A stretch of DNA of 64,000 nucleotides. Origin: Cryptomeria japonica. Its lineage: Eukaryota > Streptophyta > Pinopsida > Cupressales > Cupressaceae. Below the pieces are notes generated by a model. The model was not told the origin of the DNA. It ran no database searches and saw nothing but the letters and a program-made list of their open reading frames with translations. Of this stretch, positions 57,960 to 64,000 are shown in pieces; the stretch's first letter is position 1, and every line of letters begins with the position of its first letter. The translations under genes and the position numbers were made by a program. The DNA lies in NCBI RefSeq assembly GCF_030272615.1, contig NC_081407.1, positions 140,808,897 through 140,872,896 of the forward strand, given 5' to 3'.

Positions 57960-59738
57960 AGGGAAGGTGAAGAATTCATCCCTTCCATTCCTATTCCATC
58001 GCCATCCATAAAAACCTTAGCTCAACAGATCAAGACTTTGCAACAACAAATGATAGGCATGACTAGTCCTAACAACCATAGGGGTTGGTTAGAAAAAATG
58101 GCAAGAGAAGTGATAACCACAAGGGAATCATTATTAGGCCAACCTTCTTCTTCTAGTGAGACCATTCAAACATGCCAACCTTCATTCTTCAACAAAATCA
58201 TTCCTACCTTAGTTCAACCAACATTAAAGTCCTGTCAATCTTCTTTCAACCCAACATATCAAACATACCAATCATATCAACCCAACATTCAAACTCCTTT
58301 CAACCAAACCAAAACTCTTTCTACCCAAACAAAACCTCTTTCAACCAAAACCAAAACCCTTTCAACCAAAATCCAACATCTTTCAACCAAAATCAAATCC
58401 CATTCAACCAAAATCCAAATCAATCATATCTACCCACCATTTCATCATCCCTTGAAGTTACACAAGAGAAATCCACACCATCTTTATCCAATAACACAAT
58501 CTCCCAAAGACTACCCATAATACAAATCCAGTCTAATCCAAGTCATGATTCAAAGAGTCATTCAAAATCCTTTGTCATCAGGCCAAAGTGTTGAAACCTT
58601 CCAAAAATATCCCATGCAAACTCCTCTCCCATGTTAAGAGGATAATCCAAAATTAGAAGAAATCGATCATGAAACAAATCAATATCAAGAACAAACCCTT
58701 TCATCCTACCCAATTTTTGATCAAGATCCCACCTATCAATAATCCTATGATGATCCCCTTGTTCTCTTCTATTCCACTCATAATAACACCCTTGTTTCTC
58801 AAGAGAAAGATGTTCTTTCAAGTCCCATCCAACATCCACATCTCAAGCAAGATCAGGACATCCCTTCCATCCTTCCTAATAATCTCTTTCCAAGTCAAGA
58901 TCAAAGCATCCTTTCACCTTTATGTCCTAAACAAGATCCCATTATTTCTCCAGATCATGATCAAGATCCCTCCATCCCTTCATTTCCATGTCATAATCCT
59001 CCATTTATATCACAAGATTCCCTCTCAAATGAATCTACCATTTCTCCTAGTCTCCCTCATGATCCCAATGCCTCTACACAAGTTGTTCGTGAACCCCTTC
59101 TCAATGAAATCACCAATCCAAATCATACTACAGAAAATAACTTGTCAACAATTGTATGTGCACCATCATCAAATGCCAATGTAGTGACAAAATCAATCAT
59201 AACACCGGCTAATGAGATCAACACCTGGTTGGCTTCATCATACTCTTCAAGTGCATCAATAAAAACAAGCATAGCACCCACTCATGTCACAACTTCGGAA
59301 CTAGAATCTATTTGCCTCATACACCTGCACTTGAAAGACTAGGGGCAAGAACATCTACCACAATTGGACTGGTTTGAAAATAAGGAGGCTATAGCTGAAT
59401 TCATGGATACTAGAGTGGGATTTCCCTCTGATGATCCACAAAACCCAAAAACTAAGGAAGTCAACATTGGAGATATCGAACATGAATACCCAGCTGAATA
59501 TCCTATTGGAAGAGACATGTTTATTCAAATTTTCAAACATAGACCAATAAATTATCTACACAAGTTTCATACTGGCCCAATAACAACATGTACCTCAAAA
59601 AAAAATACATCTAAGGGATGGGTTCATTTTTTAGTACTACATTGCATCACATATCTCCATTTCAGAGTGCATCATAGTTGTTTGCATATCACCATTGCTC
59701 AAGATATAACTGCATATCATTATTACTTTTTCATATAG
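57960..59738 (+). pseudogene. Gln/Asn- and Ser/Pro-rich ORF of the Gypsy element, unknown function
   Basis: Reading begins in one frame with a Pro/Ile-rich stretch, TLAQQIKTLQQQMIGM (helix-like) and NNHRGWLEKMAREV. It shifts to a Gln/Asn-rich repeat (FNQNQNPFNQNP, 58290-58430), then returns near 58530 to the first frame and runs to 59738 with stops at 58635-58637, 58734-58736 and 59340-59342. The long middle part is rich in Asp, Gln, Ser and Pro (QDPSIPSFPCHNP). No knuckle or catalytic motif is present. It might be a diverged Gag-like structural protein. Confidence 0.45.
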
Positions 59739-60749
59739 TTGCATCAATAAAACAAGGTGATTGTCTGAGTCATTCACCTGTCTGCACTGAAAGGAGAGAA
59801 GGTGGTCTCATTTCCTAGATACTTGTTCATGAAATTTTGGGAGGTCTTTGGTCATTCATCTTCAATGCCATCTTGTTATTGAGATTTATCCATGGTCGAG
59901 TAGAGGTTTCACTGTTGAGCCTTGTTACCCAAAATCTATCAATTGGTATATCTCACACATTAATCAATAGCTCTAAGTCATTATAAATACCTCGTTGGTC
60001 ATGTGGCTAGTGAAAATCCAATATTTTGCTTCATCGTTGTTGCAATTGTCATACCCAAGTAAGTTTCATTACTTACAAATCAAGGAAAGAAAATAAAAGA
60101 AAAAGTGCAATGCCAAAATCAATATCAAAATATCATGGCAAAAAGAGAAAAGATATATAACTAAAAAGTCATGCATACAAGTGCAATAAAAGTTTGACTA
60201 TGGGAACATGCGACTAACTCTATTAAGGCTATGGACGCCTGATGGCAATGGAGCAATATTTGAGAGATTACAGTGTATAACCTCGTCGGAGCCCTTAAAG
60301 CTTGTTGGCAGTGAGGCTCTATCCAAGTTGCTTTTGAAGTCATAATACATCACATAGCTAGCCACATAGGATTCCAAGGGTCTCTAATGGTTATAAGAGT
60401 TAGAATAAATCCAAGTGCACACACATGGGCAAAATAAGATCAAAGTTTCAAGAATTGATGGAGAATTTTTCCGCGTCTCCATTCATAAATCTTGGTTACA
60501 TAGTGTGTTAGGTTGGATGGTCTAAGGTCTTCTGAGAATGGATTGAACTCCTATCTCTGAAACGTTTCACACATTTAATCCAATTAGTGCATTTTAGAAT
60601 AAAAGACACACACAATCATCCTTGTTTGAATAGGAACTACATCTTCATCATGCATCCTGCATTAGCCTACCTCATGTTGAAAATTCATTGTCTCCATACG
60701 CATCGCCTAGATCATCATGTCATCATAGATTTGCATACTTGGGGGGCAT

Positions 60750-61140
60750 AACTGAAAAAAATCAAACAAATCAAAAAACCAAAAATATAAAAAGATTTGC
60801 AAAACATAACTGAAAAAATAAAAAAAAACATCAAAAAATCAAAATCCAAACAAATCAAAAAACCAAAAATACAAAAACATTTACAAAACATAACTAAAAA
60901 AATAAAAAACATCAAAAAATCAAATTCCAAAAATACAAAAACATTTGCAAAACATAACTGAAAAAATAAAAAACATTGAAAAATCAAAATCCAAACAAAT
61001 CAAAAAACAAAAAATACAAAAAATTTGTATAACACAAAAATCTAAAAAAATCAGATAATGTCCTGATAAAATAAAAAATCACAAAATGTCTTGAAAAAAG
61101 CCATTAAAAATTTAAAATAAAAAGCAAAATCGAAAATAAA
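60750..61140 (+). repeat. A-rich tandem repeat, unit about 75-80 bp
   Basis: Units contain AACATTTGCAAAACATAACT, then GAAAAAATAAAAAACATC, with variable loss of parts. Composition is almost only A, C and T. Confidence 0.65.
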
Positions 61141-62469
61141 ATAAAAATCTGAAAATCAAAACAAGACAACATGAGCCATCCATCAAATCAGATCAACAAC
61201 AAAATCTACAATCAAAATAATCACATGTCTTGTTAATCAATCCATCGATCAAAATCTATCAACATGTCTTATACAAGGAAGGGTTCACTAGAAACCAGAC
61301 AAATCGGTTTTATACGGGGCACACACTCTTTGAAACCAGACATTCTTATCGATATGACTGTTGGATTTTGTCCTATTTAGCCTTATCTTTATCAATTAAT
61401 GGCAGTTCATGTTTCATCTTGACAACTTAAAAATCAGAAAATAACAATACCAAAAACATTCAAATATGATCCACAAAAATCCAAAAACATTAAAAAACAA
61501 CAAAAACATCAAAAAAAAAAAAAAAACAACTAACAATCGAAAAATCAACCAAAACTTGCAATAAAATGTCTCGTGAGAAACAAATACCCTAGCAAATATC
61601 CAACAAACACTTCGCACGAAGGTCAAAAAAGGATATAACTATCTTATCAAACATCTGCAACCAACTTGATCAAGTCTTATCAATCGTCAAACTATCCTTA
61701 TCAACATGATCATTATCTTGTCTTAAACATAATTAGATACAGTCGAAACCAGATAGATCAGTCTTAAACAAGATCCAAAACTTCTGAAACCAGACATTAT
61801 CAACCATCACATCAAACAAATCAAAGCAAAGGCATAGTCAGTCTAGCTGCTGAGTTTTGTCTAATTTGGTTTTATCTTTTATAAATTGGTGAAGATCATG
61901 TTTCTATGCTACTCAAGGATGTCCAAAAGTGACTAGAGGAGCCATGATGGGCATGATCCTTTACTTTGTTTGTTGTTTTGTGGTGTGAACCAATGAAGTT
62001 CTGGGGAAATTGCTCTAGTGGGTGTCTTTGATAGGAGCATTCAGCCCGTGAATGCCACACATACCTCAACCCCAAGTGAAATTCCTAGAATGGAGGGTTC
62101 ATTCCTTGTCTGCTACGTGTTTTTTCTTTGCAATGAGATATCTATACATCTTGGTTCTTATACCTTGGTGTACTAAGCTTCATTGTTACACACTAAGGCT
62201 CAATGATGATAATGTATTGCACTATGAATAAAGGCAAAGAAGAGTATTCATCACCATCATTCACTATCATCATCAATCATAGCATATCATTTTCTCATCT
62301 AACATATTCTACTCTCAATGAGTTCATTTCAATTTCTACTCATATCTTTCTAATTCCAATCTTTTCATCTATAATTCTATCATTTCCTCATATCAACTAT
62401 TCTATATATCAATCAATTATTCCTCACCTTCATTATATTTCATTATTTATCTGATTTTGATCTATCATT

Positions 62470-62610
62470 TGTCTTATACATGATTAGTCCTTCCTGAAAC
62501 CAGACACGCTCATCTATCATTTGTCTTATATAGGATGTATCCTTCCTAGAACCAGATGTTTTGATCATCTTTGTCTTGTAAAGGATGTGTCCTTCCTAAA
62601 ACCAGACTTT
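62470..62610 (+). repeat. GTCTTATA...GAAACCAGAC repeat, best three units
   Basis: Three units of about 55-60 bases, each with TTGTCTTATA, GATGTRTCCTTCCT and AACCAGA, end about 260 bases before the polypurine tract. Confidence 0.75.
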
Positions 62611-62869
62611 ATCAATCTGATCAATCTTATCATTCAATCAATCTATAAATCACTCCAACCATTTCTTCTATCAAATCAAATTCATTTGCATCATCAATTT
62701 AATCATTCTTCTATCTTTCATCTAACATACTTCTTTTTTCGAGAGATCATTCATGCCTTCAATGCACAAACAATCTCTCGAGGGGGCATTATACCCTAAT
62801 GTCACCAAGGCATATTGGGGCATAATTTTTTTTATTTTCTTTGAAACAACGTCGTCTCAACATTGTGTC

Positions 62870-62882
62870 AAAGAGGGGCAAA
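62870..62882 (+). other. polypurine tract of the Gypsy element
   Basis: AAAGAGGGGCAAA abuts the 3' LTR. It is identical in core to the Tat-like tract at 26076-26092. Confidence 0.8.
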
Positions 62883-63955
62883 TGTAGACACCTAAAAATG
62901 TATTTGTCATCATCACTAATTATTCATCCTAATTAATTAAGTAATTCTTTAATTATTTAATTAAGCTAATTATTCTTCTAAATTGACTCAATCATCACCT
63001 ATCACATTACTAATTATTCAATTTCACTTCTTAATCAACTAATCATTTAACCCTCTTCCCAATATTAGTTAAATATTATTTAATTAATTAATTAAAATTA
63101 ATTTTCTTAATTAAATAATCTTTATTATTTAATTAATCACATTTCTAATATTTAAATAATTTAATTAAATTCATCTAATTCCAAATCATCAAATTCACAT
63201 TTCACCAAATCTGAATTTCAGTTAATTTCATGTGCATTTCAACATTCGAAAGTCCAAATTCAAATCCAGATTGAAAATGAAAATCAAATTCAATTTCAAA
63301 ATCCTACAACACATGTTGAAATCATAACTGATTGACCAATTAGTTAACTCAATTAACTCCCCAATCACCCCTTTTCACTCCAAATCATCTTTTTTTGACT
63401 AATCCATCTATTTAGTCTACTAATCAATCAATCCACTTATCTCTCCAATCAATTCAGTCATCTGATTCATCAAATCAATCAACTAGCTTATCTACTCAGC
63501 CAACTAGCTAATCTATTCAGTTGACTCCCCAATCAATCGTGTTTACAAATCAATCAAACTAGTTAACAAGTCAATCAAGATGAGTTCACAGATCAATCAA
63601 TTTCAGTTGACTATCAATCAACACTTGAGTTCATTTTCTCACCCCTTATGTGTTGAAAATCTATATAAACAACATTATTTTCACAAATCAAACTAGATTA
63701 CACTCTTCAAAGCAATTGTCAATCTATGCAGGAATTTCAGTGCAATACCTGAGAACCACCCATGCCATTTCGGAGAAGAACAATGGAAGCCACAATGCGA
63801 TTGAGGGGGTTTTTCAATTATTTAATTGTTTAATTCTTTCATATTTACATTTATTCTATTGATTTATGTTTGCTTTTGTTTAATTAGTTAAGGATCTATG
63901 ATCATCCTTATTCCTTGATTAAGCATATTAGATTAATGATTTCAAGAATGAAACA
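62883..63955 (+). repeat. 3' LTR of the non-autonomous Gypsy element
   Basis: Starts TGTAGACACC and ends ATGAAACA. It is about 50 bp shorter than the 5' LTR because of a deletion near 63160. The remaining 45 bases of the window (63956-64000) are A/T-rich flank. Confidence 0.85.
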
Positions 63956-64000
63956 AAAAACATAAGTTGATGTATATATAAACAATGCTACATTCATGTT

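Larger units (their letters stand above)
59739..62869 (+). other. 3' untranslated region of the Gypsy element
   Basis: About 3.1 kb with no gene. It contains A-rich units at 60750-61140, and about seven degenerate copies of GTCTTATACA...TCCTTCCTGAAACCAGAC (61265-61345, 61720-61800, 62470-62610), the same unit type as in the Tat-like element at 26400-26550. Confidence 0.6.
54691..63955 (+). mobile_element. non-autonomous Gypsy-type LTR element (no pol)
   Basis: LTRs at 54691-55817 and 62883-63955, primer site TGGTGAACCCGATGTGAAGC, and polypurine tract AAAGAGGGGCAAA. The flanks GAAAA (54686-54690) and AAAAA (63956-63960) may be a target duplication with one change. The 7 kb interior has no reverse transcriptase, integrase, RNase H or protease motif, only a Gln/Asn-rich and hydrophilic ORF region (57960-59738). 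LTR start (TGTAGACACCTAAAAATG), polypurine tract and 3'-UTR repeats match the Tat-like element at 24943-38478 (TGTATACACCTAAAAATGG), suggesting it is mobilised by Tat-type enzymes. Confidence 0.8.

Noticed and set aside
58669-59184. Alternative frame giving an Ile/Pro/Leu-rich protein
   Set aside because: The overlapping frame used for the annotated ORF has balanced hydrophilic composition and continues past both ends. This one is a shadow.
1-64000. Host protein-coding, tRNA or rRNA genes
   Set aside because: On reading both strands I found no spliced gene structure with recognisable domains and no tRNA cloverleaf. Only a homology search could exclude small exons.

Overview
This 64 kb window is nuclear DNA from a large-genome seed plant, most likely a gymnosperm. 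That is inferred from the plant-type L1 LINEs with RNase H, the nested Copia and Gypsy elements, and the absence of any recognisable host gene. I found no tRNA, rRNA, CRISPR array or bacterial-type operon. Almost every base belongs to a retroelement or to A/T-rich DNA between them. Most element genes are broken by stops or frameshifts, so they are annotated as pseudogenes.

Left third (1-23380). A plus-strand LINE runs from the left edge to about 8988. A 1.47 kb solo LTR (5818-7283) splits its RNase H domain. Next come a minus-strand LINE fragment (9499-10027), a 5'-truncated minus-strand LINE with a perfect 18-bp target duplication (10258-12060), a plus-strand LINE 3' end (to about 13040), and a nearly full-length minus-strand LINE with a 13-bp target duplication (13091-20823). 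A second solo LTR (21595-23006) of the same family as the first follows. Three of these LINEs carry an extra reading frame downstream of RNase H (here called ORF3), which standard plant L1 elements do not have.

Middle (23381-43954). A Copia element with Sirevirus-like ends holds, inside its gag gene, a complete minus-strand Gypsy element (24943-38478). The Gypsy element has two RNase H domains, as in the Tat lineage. The Copia gag frame stops at the insertion point and resumes on the other side of the 5-bp target duplication.

Right (43955-64000). About 3 kb of unclassified A/T-rich DNA is followed by a pol-less LTR element (47292-54126). It has an intact four-knuckle Gag, a second large ORF of unknown function that may have its own promoter, and the same primer-binding and polypurine signals as the Copia element. 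It sits in the first copy of a 457-bp tandem duplication that spans the 5' end of a second pol-less element, of Gypsy type (54691-63955). That element shares LTR ends, polypurine tract and a 3'-UTR repeat with the Tat-like element.

The most interesting signal is a domain shared by two unrelated retroelement classes. ORF3 of the minus-strand LINE and ORF2 of the pol-less LTR element have a matching 27-residue block ending in VTG[LM]P-x-[ST]-G at almost the same distance from their starts (residues 123-149 and 121-147). Both also have a second hydrophobic block about 100 residues later, then Lys/Arg-rich and coiled-coil regions.
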